A stretch of DNA of 64,000 nt. Source: Limnohabitans sp. Rim8. GTDB taxonomy: Bacteria > Pseudomonadota > Gammaproteobacteria > Burkholderiales > Burkholderiaceae_C. The stretch covers positions 1 to 64,000 of the forward strand of contig NZ_CAMDLM010000010.1 of NCBI RefSeq assembly GCF_945901735.1. The letters are read 5' to 3'. Below the pieces are notes generated by a model, which saw only the letters and a list, made by a program, of their open reading frames with translations, did no database searches and was not told where the DNA came from. Positions 7,574 to 15,710 of this stretch are shown piece by piece. Position 1 is the first letter of the stretch. Each line of letters begins with the position of its first letter. Made by a program: the position numbers and the translations under genes.

Positions 7574-8493
7574 GACGAGGGCGATGCCTCAAGATTGGCG
7601 TTCATTTCCTTGCCCCAGAACTCCGGTGCCCAATCTGGCCATATGTAAGGCAAGCCGTTCCATTCGCGCGACTGCCAGGCTTCGCTGATCTTGTCCATGT
7701 CCGTGTAGTATTCGACCCAGCTGCCCCATGGGTCTCGCACATAGTAGAAGAGATTTGATGCAAGAGCATGGCGGCCGAGGCCGAAGCCGTCCTTGAAACC
7801 GGCTTTGCGCATCTGTAGCGCGCCGAACCCAATGTCATCGACCGAATCGACGTGAAAGCTGCCATGCTGGAATCCGCGGTGTGTGCTCGGAATCAACCCG
7901 AAGCAGTGATGGTCGCGAATGCCTTTGCCTCCGGAGAGAAATGCCACCTTCCCTGGCACCTTGTCTGTGATCCGCAAACCCAGAGCGTTCACGTAGAACG
8001 CTTCAGATTTATCGTAATCATGCGTGAACATGAGCAGGTGTCCGAGCTTGTTGGGACGGATATCGCGTTCCAGCTCTTGCCACAGGTGACGGTCGACACG
8101 GGGCTGTAAAAGGACAGGTTCGGCCACGAGCACGGGGGGCTTAGCCTCGACTGGCACGAGGTTGACCCAGGTGCCCCAAGGATCCTGAAACCACAGTCCG
8201 TCGCGAATCGGTCCGAACGGCGGCGTGACCGTGTCGATATCGAACGTCTTCAGGCGTTCCGAGAACGCTGCCATGTCCTGCTGGCGGATGGCGAAAGATA
8301 GATGGTGCAGGCGCTTCTTTGGTCCCTTGACGATCACAAGTTCGGCCGGCCCTGGCTCCTTAGCCCGCATCTGCAGAGCGGCCGTCGTCGTATCGGCCTG
8401 CAGGCCGAAAGCGGTATAAAACGCTTCGGCCAAAGTGACGTCAGGCACTTCGAGGCCGTAGCCCGCAAGGTATTCGACTCTCAGCTGCTGCAT
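7570..8493 (-). CDS. Type I extradiol ring-cleavage dioxygenase (VOC fold, two domains)
   Basis: This 307-residue protein has two vicinal-oxygen-chelate modules (about 7-115 and 147-266), as in 2,3-dihydroxybiphenyl or catechol 2,3-dioxygenases. Candidate Fe(II) ligands in the C-terminal module are His152 (KLGHLLMFT), His210 or His214 (FQHGSFHVD) and Glu261 (SWVEYYTD). It should open a catechol-like ring next to the hydroxyls. It is coupled by ATGA overlap to the amidohydrolase and follows the FAH gene by 11 bases. The FAD hydroxylase at 15707 could supply its diphenolic substrate. The exact ring is unknown. Confidence 0.88.
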   Translation of the reverse strand: MQQLRVEYLAGYGLEVPDVTLAEAFYTAFGLQADTTTAALQMRAKEPGPAELVIVKGPKKRLHHLSFAIRQQDMAAFSERLKTFDIDTVTPPFGPIRDGLWFQDPWGTWVNLVPVEAKPPVLVAEPVLLQPRVDRHLWQELERDIRPNKLGHLLMFTHDYDKSEAFYVNALGLRITDKVPGKVAFLSGGKGIRDHHCFGLIPSTHRGFQHGSFHVDSVDDIGFGALQMRKAGFKDGFGLGRHALASNLFYYVRDPWGSWVEYYTDMDKISEAWQSREWNGLPYIWPDWAPEFWGKEMNANLEASPSS

Positions 8494-8504
8494 GGAAGGC
8501 TCCT

Positions 8505-9401
8505 TCAGGTCCGGTACACGGTCAGATCGACCGTGCGCATGGTGTTGACGAGTTCGCCGAGGCCTGAGCCCCGTGTGATGAGCCGGTCTCCCTGGGCAAG
8601 GAAAACAGGCGGCGTGCGGGCATTGCCTATGCCGCTCGGAGTGCCGGTGAGCAGAACATCACCGGCATACAACGTCATGCCCGACGACAGCTCGGCGATC
8701 AACTCGGGAATCGGAAAAGCCATGTCGGCGATGCCGGCGCACTGCATCATCACTCCGTTCAATTCAAACTCGATCATCACTGTCGAGATATCGATGTCGT
8801 CGCGCATTGTGATCCAGGGTCCGAGGGGCATCGTGCCATCGATGCTCTTGCCTTTGAGCCACTGGCCGCCGTGCCGGCGCTGCAGGTCGCGCTGCGACAC
8901 GTCGTTAGCCATGCAATAGCCGAACACATGGTCCATCGCCTTGGCCAGCGGAATACTGCGGCCGGTCTTGCCCACTATCACAACGACTTCGGCCTCGTAG
9001 TCCCATTTGGTGGAGAGCTTGGCATCGAACGCGATGTCGTCGTTCGGGCCGATCACTGCATCGGGGGCCTTCGTGAAGAACGTCGGTGCATCGGGCTTTG
9101 GCACATCCTGGCCTTCGCGTTTGCCTTCACTCTCGTAGAAATGATCCCAGTAGTTCCAACCGGTGCACAGCACATCGCGGCGAAAGCGGCGAATGGGAGC
9201 GAGCAGAGTCACGGTCGCAAGGTCGAACTTCTCAGCTGCGGAATCGGCCGCAACCCGCTTCAAACTGTCGAGCGCTACGGGTCCTGAATTGATGATGGTC
9301 ACGAGATCGCCGAACGCAAAAGGCAGCAGCACACCGCCCTTGTCGTGAGTGAGCAGTGCGACACGTTCGATGGCGCCTGCGCGGACAGTTCCTATTTTCA
9401 T
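8505..9401 (-). CDS. Fumarylacetoacetate hydrolase (FAH) family protein
   Basis: This 298-residue protein has the FAH C-terminal domain from about residue 75. The metal-binding carboxylates lie in DYEAEVVVIVG, followed by YCMANDVSQRDLQ and KGKSIDGTMPLGPW, then GTPSGIG near 255. Members hydrolyse or hydrate C-C bonds in dicarboxylate products of meta-cleavage pathways (fumarylpyruvate hydrolase, HpcE-like enzymes). Its place between the dioxygenase and the RidA-like gene supports a downstream ring-cleavage step. Confidence 0.88.
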   Translation of the reverse strand: MKIGTVRAGAIERVALLTHDKGGVLLPFAFGDLVTIINSGPVALDSLKRVAADSAAEKFDLATVTLLAPIRRFRRDVLCTGWNYWDHFYESEGKREGQDVPKPDAPTFFTKAPDAVIGPNDDIAFDAKLSTKWDYEAEVVVIVGKTGRSIPLAKAMDHVFGYCMANDVSQRDLQRRHGGQWLKGKSIDGTMPLGPWITMRDDIDISTVMIEFELNGVMMQCAGIADMAFPIPELIAELSSGMTLYAGDVLLTGTPSGIGNARTPPVFLAQGDRLITRGSGLGELVNTMRTVDLTVYRT

Positions 9402-9411
9402 TTAACCTTAC

Positions 9412-9810
9412 TCATTCCGGGATCACCGCGATCGCGCTGATCTCGATCAGGTATTCGGGCTTCACCATCTTGGACACCTCTACCATGGTCGAAGCGGGTA
9501 CCGGGCTCTTGAAATATTCGCGGCGCACCTTGTGAATAATTTCGAAGTGCTCGATGTTTCGCACATAGACATCAACACGGCAAATGTCCTCGAGCGTACC
9601 CCCGGCGGCTTCGCAGGCGGCCTTGAGGTTATCGCATACCTGGCGCGTCTGCGCCTCAATGTCGCCTACACCGGTGATGGTCACGCCGTCGGCGGCGCGA
9701 GCGGTCATACCCGAGATGAAGACCAGGCGTCCGCGTGCTTCGATCATCGTGGCGTGCGAAAAATGACCGTTGGGCTGGGCGAGCTTTGGAGAGACGAGTT
9801 GTTGCTTCAT
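9412..9810 (-). CDS. RidA/YjgF family protein lacking the deaminase arginine
   Basis: This 132-residue single-domain Rid protein normally forms trimers. E. coli RidA has the imine-binding arginine in PARSCVEV; here the aligned segment is PASTMVEV, so the arginine is Ser107. That argues against the general enamine/imine deaminase activity of RidA. 2-Aminomuconate deaminases (AmnD, NbaF) also belong to this superfamily and occur with ACMSD-like decarboxylases and ring-cleavage enzymes, as here. A deaminase or hydrolase role on an amino-muconate-type intermediate is therefore a reasonable inference, not shown. Confidence 0.85.
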   Translation of the reverse strand: MKQQLVSPKLAQPNGHFSHATMIEARGRLVFISGMTARAADGVTITGVGDIEAQTRQVCDNLKAACEAAGGTLEDICRVDVYVRNIEHFEIIHKVRREYFKSPVPASTMVEVSKMVKPEYLIEISAIAVIPE

Positions 9811-9839
9811 GGCGAAAGTCCTTGAATGGTGTTCTGGTT

Positions 9840-10904
9840 TTAGTACAGGCGGGCCGTGAGGCCAGCCTTTTCAGCGAGCGCGTCGATTTGCGCCACGAGC
9901 GCACTAGACAGCGGCAGCGACGTTGAGCGCTGGGTGCGTCGCGCGCGTTCGAGGTCGCCGGGCGCGTAGATCTGCGTCGTACCCGAGGCCGGCGTCGACG
10001 CCCGGATTTCGTTGGCGAACGAAGTCACCTGCCCAGCGATGCCCTCTCCGCCATTGGCGCGCGAAGCGTCAATGACGATGAAGGCGTGGGAGCAGTCGTA
10101 ATGCTGGGCAGCATTACCGTACAGGGGTTTAACCGACGAGCCGATGGCGCCGCCTGACAGCGCACCGCACAGCAGGTCGATGGCCACGGCCAGACCAAAT
10201 CCCTTGGGTCCGGCTGCCGGGAGCAGCAAGCCCTTGATGGCATCAGCCGCACTCGTCGTGGGTAAGCCCGCATCGTCGGTCGCCCAGCCCTCAGGTATCG
10301 TCAGGCCTTTTGCTTCGGCAATCCGTATGCGGCCCATGGCGGTGGCGCTCATTGCCATGTCTACCACCAGCGGCAGCCCTTCGGCTGAGGGAAATGCGAT
10401 GGACAAGGGGTTGTTGCCCACTACACGCTGAGCGCCGCCCGGCGCGGGCATCAACGGACGCGTATTCGAAAAGGCGAAACCGATCATGCCGAGCGCAGCA
10501 GCCTGTCGCGTCCAGAACGCAGCCGTGCCGAAGTGAAACGCGTGACGCACCGTCACAAAGGCCAAACCATGCACACGAGCCCGCGCGACCGCAAGCTCGA
10601 CTGCCATGTGCGAAGAAACTTGACCAAGTGCGTGCGCGGCATCGATCACGACCAGACCGCCGAGGTCCTCCACGATAGTCGGCACTGCGGCGGCCACAAC
10701 GCCGCCTGCATTTAGGCGCTCAAGGTACAGCGGAACGAGAGCGACGCCATGCGAGGACACGCCATCCACCTCAGCGGCCACCAGCGAGTCCACAGTAACG
10801 CGTGCGTCCGCGGCCGAGACACCAGCAGCGCCGAAAAGCAAGGAAAGGACGGTCGTGAGACGCACCACATCGACGGCGCAATCACCGTCAGGCGCGGCGC
10901 TCAA
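9840..10904 (-). CDS. Ldh2-family NAD(P)-dependent dehydrogenase (malate/L-lactate/sulfolactate type)
   Basis: This 354-residue protein has the Ldh2 fold signatures: DGVSSHGV near 47, AFHFGTAAFW with the catalytic histidine near 124-133, and the glycine-rich GPKGFGLAVAIDLLCGALSG near 232. It reduces or oxidises a 2-hydroxy/2-oxo acid with NAD(P). In this cluster it could handle a 2-oxo acid released from a ring-cleavage product. Its ATG overlaps the end of the cupin gene (ATGA), so both are translated together. The substrate is not predictable. Confidence 0.85.
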   Translation of the reverse strand: MSAAPDGDCAVDVVRLTTVLSLLFGAAGVSAADARVTVDSLVAAEVDGVSSHGVALVPLYLERLNAGGVVAAAVPTIVEDLGGLVVIDAAHALGQVSSHMAVELAVARARVHGLAFVTVRHAFHFGTAAFWTRQAAALGMIGFAFSNTRPLMPAPGGAQRVVGNNPLSIAFPSAEGLPLVVDMAMSATAMGRIRIAEAKGLTIPEGWATDDAGLPTTSAADAIKGLLLPAAGPKGFGLAVAIDLLCGALSGGAIGSSVKPLYGNAAQHYDCSHAFIVIDASRANGGEGIAGQVTSFANEIRASTPASGTTQIYAPGDLERARRTQRSTSLPLSSALVAQIDALAEKAGLTARLY

Positions 10905-11317
10905 TGGGCGTCCCGCTCATCCGTGTACCACTCGGGCTTCACGGGATAGTGCGGTCCGTCGTAGACCTCGACAACAATCGTGTCTTCATGAGCGAACGTA
11001 GGACCGTGGACGTTGCCTTTGGGATTGCAGTAGAACGAACCTGAAACAAGGGTGACACCGGTCGATGTGTACTCGTACTTTCCGGACAGGCAGTACATCG
11101 ACTGGTTGGATGCGTGCGAATGGGGCGAAGGAATACCCGCGCCCTTGTCGAACTTGATGAGGGAGACCGAGGCGCCGGTGTCGGCGTCGCGGAACAGCAT
11201 TTTCTCGTGCACCCCCTTGAGCGACTTCTCCCGCCAGGGCATCGAGGCCGTCTGAACCAATATCTCCTCGAAAGCCGGCGCGCCGGCCGGCATGGTAACC
11301 ATCTTCTCGTCTGCCAT
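10901..11317 (-). CDS. Cupin-domain protein (ChrR/dihydroxyacetophenone dioxygenase-like)
   Basis: This 138-residue single-cupin protein has metal ligands visible in SPHSHASNQSMYCLSG (HxH, then a later Glu/Gln position) and a C-terminal HGPTFAHED. The shape resembles ChrR-like cupins and 2,4'-dihydroxyacetophenone dioxygenase. An AAAGGAG ribosome-binding site lies just before ATG 11317. It is the first gene of the minus-strand catabolic operon and follows the operator at 11329-11350 directly. It could be a second oxygenase or an isomerase. Confidence 0.8.
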   Translation of the reverse strand: MADEKMVTMPAGAPAFEEILVQTASMPWREKSLKGVHEKMLFRDADTGASVSLIKFDKGAGIPSPHSHASNQSMYCLSGKYEYTSTGVTLVSGSFYCNPKGNVHGPTFAHEDTIVVEVYDGPHYPVKPEWYTDERDAH

Positions 11318-11328
11318 AAAAACTCCTT

Positions 11329-11350
11329 TGATATATTATATGAAATATCA
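11329..11350. promoter_or_regulatory. GntR-type operator copy 1 (TGATAT...ATATCA)
   Basis: An inverted repeat with half-sites TGATAT (11329-11334) and ATATCA (11345-11350) lies in the divergent promoter between the cupin operon and the GntR gene. It shares the 10-mer TGATATATTA with the site at 14659-14676 before the binding-protein operon. The local GntR protein is the natural candidate to bind both. Confidence 0.55.
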
Positions 11351-11409
11351 CGATTGATTCTAATACAGCTTCGAGGGATTACCATTCCTACCCGAAGTCG
11401 AACATTCTT

Positions 11410-12078
11410 ATGGCAAGCAAAAACCCCTCCCCTACTCCGTCGATCTCCCTTTCGGAAAAAGCTTATTTGCAGCTGAAAGAGCGCATCCTTACGCTCCAGC
11501 TACGTCCGGGGATGTTCCTTAATGAACTCACCCTGTCCGAGATGCTCGGCATCGGGCGTATGCCGGTGCACCAAGCCGTGCAACGCCTGAAGGTCGAAGG
11601 CTTGGTCGAAGTGATCCCTCGCAAGGGGCTCGTGATCCGGCCGGACTCGCTCAAGGACATGCTGTCCCTGCTCGAAGCCCGGCTTGCGATGGAGCCGAAC
11701 ATCACGGCGATGGCGGCCGAGCGTGCAAGCAAGCAGCAGATCGCCGCACTTAAGAAGATCGTGATGGATTCCAAGCGTATCGTGAACCAGACTGAGCGCA
11801 TGTCCTTCATGTCGCTGGACCGCGCCTTTCACGCACTGATCGGCGACGCTGCCGGAAACAAAATCCTCGCCGATGCCCAACGCCCGCTGCACGAGCGTTC
11901 CGAACTGATCTGGCAGCTGCGGGTGATGCGAGAGGACGGGTTGGTCGTGAACCAGCGCGAGCACATGAACATCTTCACGGCCATCGCCGAACGGGACGCC
12001 CATGCGGCGCGAAAAGCCATGGAAAACCATCTTCATTCGCTCCACAACCGGATTCTCGAAGGATCCATGGACATCTAG
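11410..12078 (+). CDS. GntR-family transcriptional regulator (FCD/FadR subfamily)
   Basis: This 222-residue regulator has an N-terminal winged helix (SEKAYLQLKERILTLQLRPGMFLNELTLSEMLG, then RMPVHQAVQRLKVEGLV) and an all-helical FCD effector domain (about 85-215, with metal/ligand histidines in DRAFHALIGDAA and REHMNIFTAI). It is divergent from the cupin-led operon and likely controls it and the uptake operon through the TGATAT/ATATCA sites. Its last four bases overlap the convergent Bug gene. A pathway intermediate, often a carboxylate for FCD proteins, is the likely inducer. Confidence 0.92.
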   Translation: MASKNPSPTPSISLSEKAYLQLKERILTLQLRPGMFLNELTLSEMLGIGRMPVHQAVQRLKVEGLVEVIPRKGLVIRPDSLKDMLSLLEARLAMEPNITAMAAERASKQQIAALKKIVMDSKRIVNQTERMSFMSLDRAFHALIGDAAGNKILADAQRPLHERSELIWQLRVMREDGLVVNQREHMNIFTAIAERDAHAARKAMENHLHSLHNRILEGSMDI

Positions 12079-13043
12079 TCGAGCTTGGCGCCCGACAATC
12101 TGACCACTTCTTTCCACTTCACCGTCTCGGCCGAGATGTAGCGCTCGAAAGCTTGGGGGGAATTCGGGCGCAGCTCTACCCCGATTTCATGGAAGCGGAC
12201 CTGGGCGGCAGGTGTCCTGAGGGTCTCGTTGATCGCCGCGCTTAGTTTTTCGACAATCGCGTTGGGCGTGCCAGCGGTCGTCACGACGCCGAACCATGGT
12301 GTCGAGACGAAGCCGGGCAAACCCTGTTCCGCGACCGTAGGAATGTCCGGCGACGCGATCAGTCGCTTCTCTTCAGCGACGGCTATGGCGCGCAATGTAC
12401 CCGCGCGCACAAGCGGAAGGCTCGACGTCGTGTTATCGAACATCATAGTGACATGGCCTGCAAGTAGGTCGTTGAGCGCTGGCGCACTGCCTTTGTAGGG
12501 AACGTGCGTGGCTTGCATGCCGGTGCGCACCTTCAGCAGTTCCATCGCCAAATGGCCCGAAGATGCATTGCCTTGGGACGCGAAAGTGGCCTTTGTAGGA
12601 TTGACCTTCAAGTAGTCGAGCAGTTCCTTCAGGTTGCGCACAGGCAAATTGGCCGGTACGACCAGCAAGAGCGGGGCCACGCCGGCAAGGGACACCGGCG
12701 CAAACGCGGTCGCAGGATCGAAAGGCAGCGACGCATAAAGACTCGCATTCACAGCCACTGGACCGGGCGCGGTCATCAGCAGCGTATAGCCGTCTGCGGG
12801 GCTCTTTGCCACCAGATCGGCCGCGATGTTGCCGTTGGCCCCCGGCTTGTTCTCGACCACAACGCGTTGACCGAGCCGCTGTGACACGCCTTCTGCGATG
12901 GCACGCGATAGCACATCGGCGGAGCCGCCCGGCGGGTACGCCACCACGAGCCGGATAGGCTTGGTCGGGAATAAAGGCGTCTGTGCCAAAGCGGCCCCGC
13001 ACAGGTAGAGCGCGGTCAGGACAAGTGCGACGAACTTGTTCAT
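12075..13043 (-). CDS. Bug-family periplasmic solute receptor (TTT system)
   Basis: This is the substrate-binding protein of the tripartite tricarboxylate transporter receptor (Bug/TctC) family. ATG 13043 starts a signal peptide (MNKFVALVLTALYLCGAALAQ), giving 322 residues; a longer frame to 13103 lacks sense. The family hallmarks are PIRLVVAYPPGGSADVLSR, NKPGANGNIAADLVAKSPADGYTL, THVPYKGSAPALNDLLAGH and IPTVAEQGLPGF. Bug proteins bind carboxylated or aromatic small molecules. No TctA/TctB membrane genes are in the window, as is usual for the many orphan Bug genes of Burkholderiales. It sits in the same direction as the ABC permease and ATPase. Confidence 0.92.
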   Translation of the reverse strand: MNKFVALVLTALYLCGAALAQTPLFPTKPIRLVVAYPPGGSADVLSRAIAEGVSQRLGQRVVVENKPGANGNIAADLVAKSPADGYTLLMTAPGPVAVNASLYASLPFDPATAFAPVSLAGVAPLLLVVPANLPVRNLKELLDYLKVNPTKATFASQGNASSGHLAMELLKVRTGMQATHVPYKGSAPALNDLLAGHVTMMFDNTTSSLPLVRAGTLRAIAVAEEKRLIASPDIPTVAEQGLPGFVSTPWFGVVTTAGTPNAIVEKLSAAINETLRTPAAQVRFHEIGVELRPNSPQAFERYISAETVKWKEVVRLSGAKLD

Positions 13044-13059
13044 TAAGGGAAATTCCGTT

Positions 13060-13833
13060 TCAATGCTGCGGCGGCGGCGCGGGCAGCCAGCCCGACAACG
13101 CACGCTCGACGGCGACCACCATCAGATACGCGATGGTTCCGAGTACTGACAAGGCGAACAGCGCCGCGAAAGCCAGCGAGGTGTTGATCTGCGAAGTGGC
13201 GCTCAGCAGCAGGAAGCCCAGACCGTCGCTGGAGCCGACGAATTCGCCGATCACCGCACCAATAACCGCCAGGGTGACGGCCACCTTAGCACCGGTGAAC
13301 ACGTAGGGCAACGCGGCTGGAAACTGGACCATGGAGAACACCTGCCAGCGCGTGGCCTTCAGGCTGCGGCCGAGTTCGAGCAGATCGCGCGGGGTGGACT
13401 GCAGGCCTGCAGCCGTGTCGACGACGATCGGGAAAAATGCCACAAGCCACGCGATTGCGAGCTTAGATTCGATACCAGTACCGAGCCAGACCAGCAGAAT
13501 CGGGGCGAGTGCGACCTTTGGGACCGATTGCAAGGCCACCAGCAACGGGTAGAACATAAGATTCACCAAGCGTGACATGGACACCGCCACCGCGATCGGA
13601 ATGCCCAGCAACAGGGCGAGTGCGAAGCCATAGAGCGTCGCCTTCAACGTCACCCAGCCCTCGGTTACCAGGGCCGGCCAGTATTTCGCGATGGCTAGTG
13701 CAACGTTCATCGGGGTGGGAAGCACCGCCTCAGGCATTTTCCACGCGACACAGATCAGTTGCCACAGCGCGAGGACGATCACCACCCCCAGTAACGGATA
13801 GGCAACGCGTTCGAAATTGTTGCGGTTCATCAT
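13060..13833 (-). CDS. ABC transporter permease (SsuC/TauC/NitT type)
   Basis: This 257-residue inner-membrane permease of the nitrate/sulfonate/taurine class has about six hydrophobic segments. It carries the typical VALQSVPKVALAPILLVWLGTGIESK and GRSLKATRWQVFSMVQFPAALPYVFTG coupling loop. It overlaps the ATPase gene (TGATG at 13831-13835), and its partner binding protein is the divergent gene at 14706. It likely imports an aromatic acid, sulfonate or pyrimidine-like ligand; the class is too broad to be more precise. Confidence 0.92.
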   Translation of the reverse strand: MMNRNNFERVAYPLLGVVIVLALWQLICVAWKMPEAVLPTPMNVALAIAKYWPALVTEGWVTLKATLYGFALALLLGIPIAVAVSMSRLVNLMFYPLLVALQSVPKVALAPILLVWLGTGIESKLAIAWLVAFFPIVVDTAAGLQSTPRDLLELGRSLKATRWQVFSMVQFPAALPYVFTGAKVAVTLAVIGAVIGEFVGSSDGLGFLLLSATSQINTSLAFAALFALSVLGTIAYLMVVAVERALSGWLPAPPPQH

Positions 13834-14633
13834 CAGTAGCCTTCCGCACCCGAGGTGGCCGCCACAATGCCGAGTGCCTCGCTAGCATGTCTTTCGGCCT
13901 GAGTGAATTCGGGCGTGAACCGTACTGCCTGGCTACGCGGATAACCCAGGTTCACACTCAACTGTGCGATGACGCGGGCGGGGCGCCGGCTGAACACCAG
14001 CACCTTGTCTGCAAGGTAGACGGCCTCGGAGATGGAATGGGTGACAAAGAGCACGCTCGCCTGGGTCTCTTTGCGGATCTTTAATAAAAGGTCGTTCATT
14101 TCGAGCCGTGTGAGTTCGTCGAGTGCACCAAAAGGCTCATCCATGAGCAGCAATTTCGGTGCGTGGATCAAAGCACGGCAAAGCGCCACGCGCTGCTGCA
14201 TGCCGCCGGAGAGTTGATGGGGCCGTGCCGCCGCGAAATCCAACAAGCCAACCAGTGCGAGCAACTCGCGCGCCCGGCCTTGGGCTGCCACATCGTTGCG
14301 ATTCAGCACGTCCATAGGAAACAAGACGTTTTGGAGCACCGTACGCCACGGCATGAGGCTTGGCGCCTGAAATACGAATCCGTAGTCACCGTAAGGCCCG
14401 TCCACGTCCTTTCCATTGATCGTGATACTGCCCCCCGACCTTGGGATCAATCCTGCAACCATCCGAAGCAAGGTGGTCTTACCGCAGCCACTGGGGCCGA
14501 GGAGCGCCACGAATTCGCCCGACTCGAAGTCGAAACTTGCATCGTCGAGTGCGACCAAGTCTTCCTGAGCGCCCCCACCAAGTTCCTTTGCGAGGAACAC
14601 TTTTCGCGCACCGCGCACAGAACCGAATTGCAT
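13833..14633 (-). CDS. ABC transporter ATP-binding protein (SsuB/TauB type)
   Basis: This 266-residue ATPase has Walker A GPSGCGKTT, Q-loop VFQAPSLMPWRTV, signature LSGGMQQRV, Walker B LLLMDEPFGALDELTR and the switch histidine in FVTHSISEAVYLADK. The features match the nitrate/sulfonate/taurine family. It is coupled to the permease gene and divergent from the binding-protein gene, with the operator at 14659-14672 between them. Confidence 0.93.
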   Translation of the reverse strand: MQFGSVRGARKVFLAKELGGGAQEDLVALDDASFDFESGEFVALLGPSGCGKTTLLRMVAGLIPRSGGSITINGKDVDGPYGDYGFVFQAPSLMPWRTVLQNVLFPMDVLNRNDVAAQGRARELLALVGLLDFAAARPHQLSGGMQQRVALCRALIHAPKLLLMDEPFGALDELTRLEMNDLLLKIRKETQASVLFVTHSISEAVYLADKVLVFSRRPARVIAQLSVNLGYPRSQAVRFTPEFTQAERHASEALGIVAATSGAEGY

Positions 14634-14658
14634 CGCTGGTTTCCTATAATTGTTTCAG

Positions 14659-14676
14659 ATATCATGTGATATATTA
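14659..14676. promoter_or_regulatory. GntR-type operator copy 2 (ATATCA-TG-TGATAT)
   Basis: A near-contiguous palindrome with half-sites ATATCA (14659-14664) and TGATAT (14667-14672) lies between the divergent ATPase and binding-protein genes. TGATATATTA (14667-14676) is identical to ten bases of the site at 11329. A perfect TATAAT at 14645-14650 lies just upstream, so the operator would cover the transcription start of the plus-strand operon. Confidence 0.55.
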
Positions 14677-14705
14677 CAAAACTTGTCAACCCACGGAAGA
14701 TTCAC

Positions 14706-15710
14706 ATGAAAATTTTCAAGCAGGTGATCGGGGCGGTTTTCGCGGCGTGCACGCTCTTCACGCCAGCGGTTCATGCACAGGAAAAGGACATCAAGTTCGC
14801 GCTGGACTTCATTCCTTTGGGACGGCATGCACCTTGGTATGTCGCATTGTCAAAGGGCTACTTCAAGGAAGAGGGCCTCAACGTAACGATCCTCCCCACA
14901 AAGGGTACGGCCGATGCCGTGCGCTTCGTCGAATCTGGACTCGCCGAAATCGGTTTCATCGATATTCCTAGCCTGGTCGCCAGTGGCGCCGCCGGCAACT
15001 CGGTGCGCATCGTGGGCGCCGTCTACCAGAAGCCTCCTTACTGCGTTTTCAGCCTTAATCCCGGCGCAAACGTGTCTTCCCCGAAAGACATGGTCGGCCT
15101 AGAAATCGGTTCGAGCAGTGCCTCTTTTATGCCGCGCATCTTTGCCGCATTCATGAAGATGAACAACCTCGACCCGTCCACACTTAAGATCGTGAACATC
15201 GACGGCGCTGCACGCGTCCCGATGCTGGTCTCGAAAAAGGTGGCAGCCATCGACCAGTTCATCATGGGCGAGCCTTCGATCAAGCGTGCCGCTGGCGACG
15301 CGCAGGCCAAGTGTCTTCTGCTCGGCGACTACGGCCTCGACATCTACGCCAACAGCATAGGCGTGAAAGAAGACTACCTGAAGGCGAACCCTGCGGTCGT
15401 TCGCGGTTTCATCCGTGCGGCTTTTCGCGGCTGGAAGGATGCGCTGGCCAACCCAGCCGAAGCTGCCAAGATTCAGGTTCAATACCTGAAGGCGCTCGAC
15501 CCGCAGATCATTGAACAAGAAATAATGATCCTCAAGCGCATCACCGTTACACCCGAAGTGATCGCTAACGGCTTCGGCACGATGTCCAAGGAGAAGATGC
15601 GTCGTACCGTGCAATTCATCAACGACAACGTCGAAGTAACGGGTACCAAACTGACTGCAGACGGCATTCAGGTCGATGGCTTTCTTCCATCGCCCGCTAT
15701 CAAGCCATGA
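14706..15710 (+). CDS. ABC transporter substrate-binding protein (NMT1/SsuA-like)
   Basis: This is the periplasmic receptor of the ABC importer at 13060-14633, 334 residues. It has a signal peptide ending near residue 25 (AVHAQE) and then the NMT1/THI5-like fold: IKFALDFIPLGRHAPWYVALSKGYFKEEGL, GTADAVRFVESGLAEIGFIDIPSLV and VSKKVAAIDQFIMGEPS. The family binds sulfonates, nitrate, thiamin precursors and phthalate-type aromatic acids. It is the first gene of a plus-strand operon with the FAD hydroxylase, whose ATG overlaps its stop (ATGA), so uptake and first oxidation are co-expressed. Confidence 0.9.
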   Translation: MKIFKQVIGAVFAACTLFTPAVHAQEKDIKFALDFIPLGRHAPWYVALSKGYFKEEGLNVTILPTKGTADAVRFVESGLAEIGFIDIPSLVASGAAGNSVRIVGAVYQKPPYCVFSLNPGANVSSPKDMVGLEIGSSSASFMPRIFAAFMKMNNLDPSTLKIVNIDGAARVPMLVSKKVAAIDQFIMGEPSIKRAAGDAQAKCLLLGDYGLDIYANSIGVKEDYLKANPAVVRGFIRAAFRGWKDALANPAEAAKIQVQYLKALDPQIIEQEIMILKRITVTPEVIANGFGTMSKEKMRRTVQFINDNVEVTGTKLTADGIQVDGFLPSPAIKP

